A stretch of DNA of 64,000 nucleotides, from the NCBI RefSeq assembly GCF_900143015.1, contig NZ_FSRT01000003.1, positions 1-64,000 of the forward strand, written 5' to 3'. Every line of letters starts with the position of its first letter. The stretch's first letter is position 1. Shown piece after piece: positions 41,855 to 49,230 of this stretch. Below the pieces are notes generated by a model, which saw only the letters and a program-made list of their open reading frames with translations, was not told the origin of the DNA and made no database searches. This DNA is from Fibrobacter sp. UWB11. GTDB lineage: Bacteria > Fibrobacterota > Fibrobacteria > Fibrobacterales > Fibrobacteraceae. Both the position numbers and the translations under genes were made by a program.

Positions 41855-42681
41855 GCAGCACTCTCAGGCTTACGCAAGAACACGCCAAACGAAATTCCGC
41901 CATCGAACATCTTTACTTTCTTGACTTCAAAACCACATTCTTCGGCCATCTTGCAGAATGCATCAACCGGCAGGAATCGGATAATTGAATTCACCAGATA
42001 TTCATAGGCATCGCGCTTGCCACTAAAAAAAGCACCCATTACAGGTATAAAAAGCGGCGCAAGCACTTTATAAAAGAACTTGTTGAACAAATTCCTTGGC
42101 GAAAAAAATTCCAGAACGCAAAGGTAGCCACCAGCATCTAGCACGCGATACGATTCCAGCAAGGCGCCACGTGCATCGGGCACATTGCGCATGCCAAAAC
42201 CGTTTAGGATTACATCGAATTGTCCCTCTGCAAACGGCATTTTCATGGCATCGAGCTGCACCGCATGCGCATCAATTTTTTTTGGTTTGACTTCGGCGAG
42301 CATCCCATACGAAAAATCGCCAATCACCGCCGGGTCCACAACAAAGTCGCGCGCACTTTCGCACTTGCAACCCGATTCAAAAATCTTGCGGAACGTATTG
42401 GCAAAGTCACCCGTGCCACCGCACAAGTCCAAAAGACGCACTTTATTCAAACCGCGCGGCATTTCAAGTGGCATTTTCGAAATAGACTTTTCAAGCGGCA
42501 TTTCGTCTCGCGATTCATCAGCCTGCGACTTTTCCGTGAACATGTCCGCAGCCATCATCTTCTTCAGGCTCTTGCAACAATATCTACGCCACAGGACATC
42601 CTGATAACAACTCAAGAAATGATTCAAAAAATCATAGCGGCTCGCAATGCCATCGAACATTTTTCGCACAGGACTTTTCAT
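41851..42681 (-). CDS. menG: Demethylmenaquinone methyltransferase (MenG/UbiE-like)
   Basis: About 276 residues. SAM-dependent C-methylation of demethylmenaquinone. The front VRKMFDGIASRYDFLNHFLS and the tail FLRKPES are typical; the SAM-binding motif is LLDLCGGTGDFA, followed by FDVILNGFGMRNVPDARGALLESYRVLDAGG and VLEFFSPRNL. An insertion of about 35 residues (about 48-80), containing the imperfect repeat MPLEKSISK/MPLEMPRG, separates the first helix from the SAM motif and is absent from usual family members. It is the first gene of an operon MenG-UbiX-UbiA-small membrane protein. Confidence 0.92.
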   Translation of the reverse strand: MKSPVRKMFDGIASRYDFLNHFLSCYQDVLWRRYCCKSLKKMMAADMFTEKSQADESRDEMPLEKSISKMPLEMPRGLNKVRLLDLCGGTGDFANTFRKIFESGCKCESARDFVVDPAVIGDFSYGMLAEVKPKKIDAHAVQLDAMKMPFAEGQFDVILNGFGMRNVPDARGALLESYRVLDAGGYLCVLEFFSPRNLFNKFFYKVLAPLFIPVMGAFFSGKRDAYEYLVNSIIRFLPVDAFCKMAEECGFEVKKVKMFDGGISFGVFLRKPESAA

Positions 42682-42694
42682 ATAACAAAATGTA

Positions 42695-42727
42695 GAAATA
42701 AAAATCGACCTGGATTTTCATCCAGGC
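42695..42727 (-). terminator. Terminator of the CotH-type gene
   Basis: CCTGGAT-GAAA-ATCCAGG on the minus strand, followed by TCGATTTTTATTT. It lies about 70 bases after the CotH stop and before the quinone operon. Confidence 0.82.
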
Positions 42728-42799
42728 CGCGAATTTCATCACAAGCGGCGGCGCATCTCGGCAAGACTCATCTCGCCGTAGCGCACTCGTCGTTCTAAA

Positions 42800-45286
42800 T
42801 TACTGGAACTGAGCCGTGAAGGTAGCGCCTTCCTTCGGTTCCACAAGACGCGGATTGTCGGTCACGCCATCGCTCCAGCCGGTAAACGTACCACCGGCAG
42901 AAACAGCAGTCAGCAAGATCGGGTTACCCACGAAGAACTTGCCCTTGAATTCCTTACTCGGAAGCGTTGCACCTTCCATGAGCACAGAGCCGCTTCCAGA
43001 AGCAGCGATTGTCACGGTAGCCATGCCACTCAAGCCGAATTCTTCCTGATATTCCTCAATAACCTTGGAATCACGGCTAGAAGCCCATGTTTTCAAGCAA
43101 GAACCAGTCTTATCAAATCCATGACCGCAAGAGTTCTGGTAATACCTTTCATTCTGCTTGAACTTTTCAAGGTCGCGCGTCATTTCGTTATCGTCAATCG
43201 TTGCAACCATGGCATTGACAATCTTTTCGACATTCTTGCCGTTCGTATAGCTGTTGAACATCAAAGCAGAACGGTTGATGAACATACGCTTGAATTCCGG
43301 GTTCTTGATAAGCTGATTATAGAGGTTAGCAAAGCAGCCTTCTTCCTTGCACGGCTTATTTCCACCGCCCTTCTTGATCCAAGCAAACATGTTATTGCTC
43401 TGAGAAAATTCACCATTGTTCACGCCCCACATCCAGTCAAAGCCATGGTCAAGGTCATAAACCATGAACTTCCACGGGTGTTCCGGAGCAGACCAGGCAC
43501 GCACATTGTTGTTCGGCCAGTCACCATTGTGCATATAAATTTCAGCAGCCATGTAGTCGGCAAGGTTACCCACATCGAGCAAGAGCTTTGCCGCAGCATA
43601 GTTCGCATTGTTTTCGCCAGAGAAATCGTTTGCAGCCACAAAATGGAGCATATTCATATAGGCATCAGTCGTACCATTGCTAGCTTCGACTTCCTGACCC
43701 AAGTGCTTGATGAAGTTCACCGAGTTAGCATCAATCTTGTAGTTCGTTTCTACGTAATGCTTGTTGAAGCGTTCACGCATGTCATGGATGCCATAGTACT
43801 TGCCGTTGTAGAACACCACCACTTGGCGGCTTCTCTGGTAGTCTACACTAGTACCTTCAAGGAGAGCACCACCCATAGCGTCTTCAATGTAGTCGCTCAC
43901 ATAACGGTTACCATTATTGCGCAAGTTGAAAGACTTGTACTTGTCATTCACGCCCTTGCGTGTTTCGAACAACGGATAATTGATGCTACCGTCTTCATAT
44001 TCTTCACGGAGGCGGATAGAAACGGACTTCTTGTCGTTCAAGCGGCTATAGCCACCCATCAAAGAAATACCGGCATCCTTTTCCCATGTAGAGCCATCCT
44101 TCGTCGAAGAGCCCTTTTCGAAATATTCAACGTGAATCGGATATTCCACATCGGCATAAAGGCCAGCGCTATCGGCGCATCCTCTCGGAGCATCGCACTT
44201 AGTCTTGATATAATGTTCACGGAAGAAGCTGGAGTCAACACTAATTGCAACAATCGGCATTTTCACGGCTTCTTCATCAACGAAGAACGTACGAGTCGTC
44301 ACCTTGCTTGAAAGCGCACCCTTCTTGAAAGCAGCGCAACGGAAAGCAACGCTATGGTCAATACGCTTCGGGGAATTGAATTCCGGAGAATTTTCGGTCG
44401 GAACAGAGCCATCCGTCGTGCAACGGAGTTTGACACCTTCGGCAAGAGAAGGCGGGTTCAAAGTAAACGCTTCATTATAGAAACCAGACTTGAGACCACT
44501 CATGTCGGCATCAGGAACAATTTCATCGTAAGATTTCGAGGTATTCGGCTGTTCCGGAGTAGCCTTTTCAAAATACTTCCAATAACCGCCATCGACAATA
44601 CCCCAGCTGAGTCCAGCTGTCAATTCAGGATAGGCAACCGAGTCGCGAATTCCGTTAAACTTGTCGACCAAGTAAAGCGTACCGCCATTCTTATCGAGTT
44701 TCCAGTTGGTATGCGGACGAGTGTGACGGTCGCCATTATCAGCAATCGCTACAGAAGAAATATTCTTCTTGTCGCAGAATACAACTCTAAAGGATTTAGC
44801 CTTAAGAACATCGCGGCCAAACACCCACTTGCGCAAATTCTTCAAGTTTTCAACAAGCGTGTAACCTTCAAGGTCCACATCCTGATCACTGGAATTGTAG
44901 ATTTCGACCCAAGACGGATCATTGCCTTCTTCGTCGAACCAATCCAAGTTCAGCGGAGAAATTTCGGTTATACGCAAAGCAGACTGTCCGATCCAACGGA
45001 GTGCGGTATCGGGCGGGAGATAATTAATAATAGTATCTCTAATAGTATCATTACTCGAAGTAACAATTTGTATGATATCCATGCTCGAAGAGTACGGATA
45101 CATCGAACTAGAAGAAACTTTCGGATTACTGGTCCCACACCCATTAGCATTTAGGCACTGACCACCTTGTTGCGGAGCATTAAATGCACCTTCATTATTA
45201 TCATCAGCACAGCCAACAACAAACGCTGTGCCAAAAACCGCAGCCAGAGAAAGAATCTCTCTAATCCATTTTTTTGAGCGAATCAC
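42800..45286 (-). CDS. CotH-kinase-family lipoprotein with lamin-tail and InlB-like domains
   Basis: About 828 residues. The lipoprotein signal ends FVVGC (about 26). Ser-rich linker, then a lamin-tail domain (about 100-190; ALRITEISPLNL...WVEIYNSSDQDVDLEGYTL), an Fn3-associated segment (about 265-330; KLRCTTDGSVPTENSPEF) and a CotH kinase domain (about 340-700; FNLRNNGN, YNGKYYGIHDMRERF, HNGDWPNNNVRAWS, FMVYDLDHGFDW). The end (GNPILLTAVSAGGTFTGWSDG) is an InlB-like repeat. CotH proteins are protein kinases in spore coats; in this secreted setting they are more often linked to cell-surface or cellulose-binding assemblies, which is inferred here. The GTG at 45284-45286 is chosen because AGGTGG lies 6 bases upstream. 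Confidence 0.87.
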   Translation of the reverse strand: MIRSKKWIREILSLAAVFGTAFVVGCADDNNEGAFNAPQQGGQCLNANGCGTSNPKVSSSSMYPYSSSMDIIQIVTSSNDTIRDTIINYLPPDTALRWIGQSALRITEISPLNLDWFDEEGNDPSWVEIYNSSDQDVDLEGYTLVENLKNLRKWVFGRDVLKAKSFRVVFCDKKNISSVAIADNGDRHTRPHTNWKLDKNGGTLYLVDKFNGIRDSVAYPELTAGLSWGIVDGGYWKYFEKATPEQPNTSKSYDEIVPDADMSGLKSGFYNEAFTLNPPSLAEGVKLRCTTDGSVPTENSPEFNSPKRIDHSVAFRCAAFKKGALSSKVTTRTFFVDEEAVKMPIVAISVDSSFFREHYIKTKCDAPRGCADSAGLYADVEYPIHVEYFEKGSSTKDGSTWEKDAGISLMGGYSRLNDKKSVSIRLREEYEDGSINYPLFETRKGVNDKYKSFNLRNNGNRYVSDYIEDAMGGALLEGTSVDYQRSRQVVVFYNGKYYGIHDMRERFNKHYVETNYKIDANSVNFIKHLGQEVEASNGTTDAYMNMLHFVAANDFSGENNANYAAAKLLLDVGNLADYMAAEIYMHNGDWPNNNVRAWSAPEHPWKFMVYDLDHGFDWMWGVNNGEFSQSNNMFAWIKKGGGNKPCKEEGCFANLYNQLIKNPEFKRMFINRSALMFNSYTNGKNVEKIVNAMVATIDDNEMTRDLEKFKQNERYYQNSCGHGFDKTGSCLKTWASSRDSKVIEEYQEEFGLSGMATVTIAASGSGSVLMEGATLPSKEFKGKFFVGNPILLTAVSAGGTFTGWSDGVTDNPRLVEPKEGATFTAQFQ

Positions 45287-45412
45287 GGCGACCACCTAAA
45301 AATAAAAAACACACTTCCCACAGATTTTACTATGGGACACCTCATAATTCCATCCAACAACTCTAAATTTAGTAGTTTTTTCAAAAAAATAACAGTAATA
45401 TTCTCTTTACCC

Positions 45413-45441
45413 TTGACAAGCATCAAAAATTAAACTATTAT
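45413..45441 (+). promoter_or_regulatory. Promoter of tRNA-Phe
   Basis: Perfect -35 TTGACA (45413-45418), 17-base spacer, -10 TATTAT (45436-45441), 14 bases before the tRNA. It is the closest match to a consensus sigma70 promoter in the window. Confidence 0.88.
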
Positions 45442-45455
45442 TGGGTCACCAAAAT

Positions 45456-45528
45456 GGTTCTGTAGCTCAGTTGGTAGAGCAGTGGACTGAAAATCCGCGT
45501 GTCGTTGGTTCAATTCCAATCGGAACCA
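45456..45528 (+). tRNA. tRNA-Phe, anticodon GAA
   Basis: A 73-base gene. Acceptor GGTTCTG/CGGAACC, D-arm GCTCAGTTGGTAGAGC, anticodon arm GGA-CTGAAAA-TCC, T-arm TTGGTTCAATTCCAA, discriminator A. CCA not encoded. Followed at once by a terminator. Confidence 0.97.
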
Positions 45529-45533
45529 CGAAG

Positions 45534-45563
45534 AAACCTCGATGAAAATCGAGGTTTTTTCTT
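45534..45563 (+). terminator. Terminator of tRNA-Phe
   Basis: AACCTCGAT-GAAA-ATCGAGGTT followed by T-rich sequence (TTTTCTTT). Confidence 0.93.
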
Positions 45564-45645
45564 TATTTTCGGCATTTTTCCAGATAAGAGCCGCCTAAAA
45601 GCATATTTTTCAAAAAAATTGGCGCAAAGGACCCGTTCCCCTGCC

Positions 45646-45680
45646 AAAAAAAAATTTACATGTGATTTAATTCACAGGTT
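45646..45680 (-). terminator. Terminator of the HD-GYP gene
   Basis: On the minus strand ACCTGTGA pairs with TCACATGT (one mismatch), followed by AAATTTTTTTTT. It starts about 20 bases past the stop of the HD-GYP gene. Confidence 0.75.
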
Positions 45681-45698
45681 GAAACAACCTAACGGAAA

Positions 45699-46880
45699 TT
45701 AGAGCAAACCTTTCTTGGTAAACTCGCCACCGGGCCTATAACACGCAAAAAAATCATCCCAGTGTTCCATCAAGATGTCAATGAGTTCGGGCTGGAAATG
45801 CGTGCCCCTGGAATTTTTCATTTCTTCCTTGACTCGATCTTCGGGCCAGGCAGCCTTGTAGCAACGCGGGCTAGAAAGAGCGTCCAACACGTCTGCAACA
45901 GCGCAAATACGGGCTGCAAGAGGGATTTCTTCGCCTTTCAGCTTATCCGGATAGCCCATACCGTCCCAACGTTCGTGGTGTGCGCCCGCAATGTCAGAAG
46001 CCATGCAAAGTAAGTCCGTCTTGGAATCGCGGAGCAAAGTACGCCCGATTATGGAATGAGCCTTCATCCGGCTATATTCTTCAGGAGTCAAACGCCCCGC
46101 TTTATTCAGAATGACATCAGGAATACCGACCTTTCCAAGATCGTGCAGCGGAGCCGCATAGAAAATCAGTTCCTGCTGTTCCAAGGACAGTCCCAAATAT
46201 CTGGCAAGCTTCAAGGAAATTTCGGCAACACGGTGAATGTGGTCGCCCACTTCCTGACTGCGGAATTCAGAGACTTCGCCCAAGATTCGGATAAGTTCCA
46301 TGTGCGCGGACTTGAGTTCATTGGTATAGCGTTCCAATTTTCCCGCATAGCTTTCAAGTTTTTGCGCACGAATAGCCGATTCTATCGTCTTTGCAGAGTA
46401 AACTGAAATAAGCTTTAGACGTTCCAGGTCCTTACTGGAGAAGAACACGTTGTCGCCAACCTTGTTAATCGCCTGGAACACACCCATCACACGGCCATCG
46501 CTTTCCAGTGGCATCGTCATGACAGACGTTGTGTGGTAGCCATTCTTGATATCACTGCGGCGATCAAACCGAGCATCGCGGTACGCATCTTCGACAAGCA
46601 CCGGTTCACCCGTCTTGAGGGAATACCCGACAAAGCCCGCCGAAAGCGGAATACGCAGCTCACTTACACCATGAGCCACCTTAGTCCACAATTCGTTCTT
46701 TTCTTCGTCGATGAGCCAAAGCGAGCAACGGTCGGCCTGAACAATCTTTCGGCCCAAATCCGCCATAAGCACCAAGAGGCTATCCGTTTTATGTTCAGCA
46801 GCAATTTTGGGCATATACTCGAACAAGAGAGCAGCGACTTCGCCGTCTCCAAGATCGGTAGCATTTCCCTGATAGCTCAT
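45699..46880 (-). CDS. GAF plus HD-GYP protein, probable c-di-GMP phosphodiesterase
   Basis: About 393 residues, cytoplasmic. Sensory GAF domain (about 30-175; DRCSLWLIDEEKNELWT, SDIKNGYHTTSVMTMPL), a coiled linker (about 165-205), then the HD-GYP domain (about 205-380) with APLHDLGKVGIPDVILNK (the HD metal pair), HSIIGRTLL, HHERWDGMGYPDKLKGEEIP (GYP signature intact) and ADVLDALSSPRCYK. The intact metal residues suggest active hydrolysis of c-di-GMP to pGpG/GMP; the GAF ligand is unknown. It has its own terminator. No GGDEF gene is nearby. Confidence 0.92.
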   Translation of the reverse strand: MSYQGNATDLGDGEVAALLFEYMPKIAAEHKTDSLLVLMADLGRKIVQADRCSLWLIDEEKNELWTKVAHGVSELRIPLSAGFVGYSLKTGEPVLVEDAYRDARFDRRSDIKNGYHTTSVMTMPLESDGRVMGVFQAINKVGDNVFFSSKDLERLKLISVYSAKTIESAIRAQKLESYAGKLERYTNELKSAHMELIRILGEVSEFRSQEVGDHIHRVAEISLKLARYLGLSLEQQELIFYAAPLHDLGKVGIPDVILNKAGRLTPEEYSRMKAHSIIGRTLLRDSKTDLLCMASDIAGAHHERWDGMGYPDKLKGEEIPLAARICAVADVLDALSSPRCYKAAWPEDRVKEEMKNSRGTHFQPELIDILMEHWDDFFACYRPGGEFTKKGLL

Positions 46881-46925
46881 AGTATGTAAAAAAATAGTTA
46901 ATTCTGCACAAAATGCAAAGTATCG

Positions 46926-46955
46926 TTGACGATATCGAAGTAATTTTTCTATTCT
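46926..46955 (+). promoter_or_regulatory. Promoter of tRNA-Ser
   Basis: -35 TTGACG (46926-46931), 18-base spacer, -10 TATTCT (46950-46955), 13 bases before the tRNA. Confidence 0.7.
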
Positions 46956-46968
46956 TTGCGCACCATTT

Positions 46969-47049
46969 GGAGGAATAGGCTAATTGGTAAGTCAGCGGTC
47001 TTGAAAACCGCCGCCGTAAGGCTTGGGGGTTCGAGTCCCTCTTCCTCCG
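46969..47049 (+). tRNA. tRNA-Ser, anticodon TGA
   Basis: An 81-base class II tRNA. Acceptor GGAGGAA/TTCCTCC, D-arm GGCTAATTGGTAAGTC, anticodon arm GCGGT-CTTGAAA-ACCGC, long variable arm (CGCCGTAAGGCTTG), T-arm GGGGTTCGAGTCCC, discriminator G as is usual for Ser. CCA not encoded. Confidence 0.95.
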
Positions 47050-47050
47050 T

Positions 47051-47078
47051 AAAAGCTCCCTTCGGGGAGCTTTTTTTT
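47051..47078 (+). terminator. Terminator of tRNA-Ser
   Basis: AAAGCTCCC-TTCG-GGGAGCTTT, a UUCG tetraloop with an 8-T tail, two bases after the tRNA. Confidence 0.95.
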
Positions 47079-47091
47079 ATTTCAACCACCA

Positions 47092-47811
47092 TTACCGAAG
47101 CACGTCCCAATCCGCCCTGCAATCCGCCGCAAAGTCGGCCGCAGCCGACGCCGGCTCATCGTAAATCAGCGTACAAACATTCATCGGGAGCGCAAAATCC
47201 GCCCCAAACGCAGCCAAACACGCCGACGTCGTCGCCCCCGTCGTAAACACATCGTCCACGACAACAATACTCCCCCGCGGGGGCATTAGCCGCGGAAAAT
47301 CCGGGACAAATGCCCCCGCCACATTCAACTCGCGCTCTTCCTTCGAAAGTTTTGTCTGAGAAACCACGAACGTCTTGCGCTTTAGCCAGCGGCACACCTT
47401 ACCGCCAGTCGCAGTCGCAAGTGCCGCCGCCAAAAGTTCTGCCTGGTTATACCCCCGCTCGCGATACCTCGCCCTATGTAGCGGCACCGGCACAAAATAA
47501 AGCGGTTGCGCCAGCATCGAAAGTTCCTGTGCGACCTCCCCATGCTTTACCGCCGAAGAACTCCGCACCAAGTAAGAAGCCAAGCCGGGAATATTCCGGT
47601 ACTTGAGGGCATGAACAAGGCGCCTCGTCAAAGGCCGCATCGGGAACAGGCAAAAAACGCCATTAATCGGGAACGAAGGCGAAAGCGCTTCGCGCGCAAG
47701 TTCAGCAGCACAAGCCGGACACAGCCACGGGTCTAGCCTCTCCGACGAAGTCCCGCACCCCAGGCACTCCATCCCAAAAACAAAATTTGCCACAGTCCTT
47801 AAAACGCCCAT
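47092..47811 (-). CDS. comF: ComF-family phosphoribosyltransferase-like protein
   Basis: About 239 residues. Family linked to DNA uptake in competent bacteria. N-terminal zinc finger (CLGCGTSSERLDPWLCPACA), RLVHALKYRNIPGLASYLV, the conserved FVPVPLHRARYRERGYNQAELLA and the PRPP-binding loop SIVVVDDVFTTGATTSAC. The ATG at 47809-47811 has GGAGG just upstream; a longer TTG-started version is less likely. The C-terminal tail (EPASAAADFAADCRADWDVLR) is Ala/Asp-rich. Convergent with tRNA-Ser, whose terminator ends 14 bases away. Confidence 0.92.
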   Translation of the reverse strand: MGVLRTVANFVFGMECLGCGTSSERLDPWLCPACAAELAREALSPSFPINGVFCLFPMRPLTRRLVHALKYRNIPGLASYLVRSSSAVKHGEVAQELSMLAQPLYFVPVPLHRARYRERGYNQAELLAAALATATGGKVCRWLKRKTFVVSQTKLSKEERELNVAGAFVPDFPRLMPPRGSIVVVDDVFTTGATTSACLAAFGADFALPMNVCTLIYDEPASAAADFAADCRADWDVLR

Positions 47812-47854
47812 AAAGCCTCCTGCTATAAACCGGCGCAAAACCGCGCCCTATCTC

Positions 47855-47950
47855 TATAACACGCTTTTGACGCCTTCGGCGTCCGCGGTGTCATTCGGTC
47901 ATAGAAAAAATGCGAGCATTTTTTCTGCGACACTCATATAACACGCTTTT
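47855..47950. repeat. Palindrome cluster bracketed by TATAACACGCTTTT direct repeats
   Basis: TATAACACGCTTTT occurs at 47855-47868 and again at 47937-47950. Between them lie the hairpin GACGCC-TTCG-GCGTC, a GTGTCATTC element and the perfect palindrome AGAAAAAATGC-GA-GCATTTTTTCT (47903-47926), closed by GACAC. The last hairpin has T-runs on both strands and probably terminates the mre-rod operon from the right. Confidence 0.65.
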
Positions 47951-47982
47951 TCAGGCGAACTGTATGGTAAAATTTTATTTAA

Positions 47983-49230
47983 TTACTTATTTCCTTGGTA
48001 CCGTAGGCACATCAACAACCCCACAAGGAACATGCACACAAGCGCGAACGAGCCACCGTAAGAGAGGAACGGAAGCGGGAGCCCCGTGACCGGCATAAGC
48101 CCAATCGTCATTGCAATGTTCACGGTAATATGGAACAAGAAAATTGTCGAAGCGCCCATCGTCACAAGCGTCACAAACGGGTCGTCATTAGTCCTGCAAA
48201 TCGAAGAAGCTCTCCACAGAAACAGCGCAAACAGCACAAGGATTGCAGCACACCCGACAAAACCAAATTGTTCACCGAGCACGCTGAAAATAAAGTCCGT
48301 ATGTTCTTCGGGCAAAAACGACAAGTTCGTCTGCGAACCGTTTCCAAAGCCCTTGCCGCCAATTCCCCCGCTACCAATAGCCGTCAACGACTGCAACACC
48401 TGATAGCCATCGCCAAGCGGGTCGCTCATCGGATCCAAGAACGTGTTCACACGCTTTTGCTGGTGCGGTTCCAGCATGTTCCACACCATCGAACTTGCAT
48501 ACCCTGCCAAAATGTTCGTTGCAATAATCACACCCGAAAGTTTCTTGGACAAATGCCTACGAAGCACCGAAAATACGACAACGCAAATCAGCATGCCCCA
48601 AAGTACCTGAAACACCATAGACTGCGAATGTAAAAACAGCACCGACAGCACAGGACTTACTATCAGGAATAAATCCGTAAAAGTGAGCCCCGCAAAAAAG
48701 AACCCAACAAGAGTCACCGCCGTAAAGACAAGCGCGGTACTCAAATCCGGCTGCTTTAGCACGAGCAAGAACGGAACAATAAATAGTCCAAGCGGCACCA
48801 AAAACGTCTTGAGGTTATACAAACTCACCGGATGTTTCGAAAGCCAATACGATATCGTAATCAAGTACGCAATCTTTGCAAATTCCGAAGGCTGGAGCTT
48901 TATAATCTTCAAGTCAATCCAACGCCCGGCGCCCTTCACATCGCCCGCAAAAATAAGCACGAACACAAGTAAAATAAGCGCAATTGCATAAGACGGAACT
49001 GCAGCACGCTTGAGCCAGTCAATCTTTACAAACACAAGGCCCACGGCAATCGCAATCCCTGTCAAGAAGTATATGATTTGCCTAAACCAGTGCGTATCGT
49101 AAACGGCCAGTTCCTCGCCCACGGTCGCCGAATAAACAAGAAACACGCCAAAGGTCATAAGCGTGAGGGTGACACCGATAAAGAACCAGTCAAACTTTCG
49201 CGATTTATCCAGTATTCGCTCGTTACTCAT
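47983..49230 (-). CDS. rodA: Rod-shape-determining lipid II polymerase RodA (SEDS)
   Basis: About 415 residues, 10 membrane helices. SEDS glycosyltransferase that polymerises lipid II for lateral wall growth with PBP2. Motifs: GRWIDLKIIKLQPSEFAKIA, LKQPDLSTALVF, PLGDGYQVLQSLTAIGSGGIGGKGFGNGSQT (catalytic-Asp region), LPEEHTDFIFSVLGEQFGF and VTGLPLPFLSYGGSFAL. It overlaps the PBP2 stop by 4 bases (ATGA) with a good GGAGG site. Last gene of the mreB operon. Confidence 0.96.
   Translation of the reverse strand: MSNERILDKSRKFDWFFIGVTLTLMTFGVFLVYSATVGEELAVYDTHWFRQIIYFLTGIAIAVGLVFVKIDWLKRAAVPSYAIALILLVFVLIFAGDVKGAGRWIDLKIIKLQPSEFAKIAYLITISYWLSKHPVSLYNLKTFLVPLGLFIVPFLLVLKQPDLSTALVFTAVTLVGFFFAGLTFTDLFLIVSPVLSVLFLHSQSMVFQVLWGMLICVVVFSVLRRHLSKKLSGVIIATNILAGYASSMVWNMLEPHQQKRVNTFLDPMSDPLGDGYQVLQSLTAIGSGGIGGKGFGNGSQTNLSFLPEEHTDFIFSVLGEQFGFVGCAAILVLFALFLWRASSICRTNDDPFVTLVTMGASTIFLFHITVNIAMTIGLMPVTGLPLPFLSYGGSFALVCMFLVGLLMCLRYQGNK

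Noticed and set aside
42730-42800. Frame ending ERRVRYGEMSLAEMRRRL just after the CotH gene
   Set aside because: Looks protein-like but has no plausible start codon with a ribosome site and is mostly out of frame within the end of the CotH gene; could be a remnant but cannot be supported.
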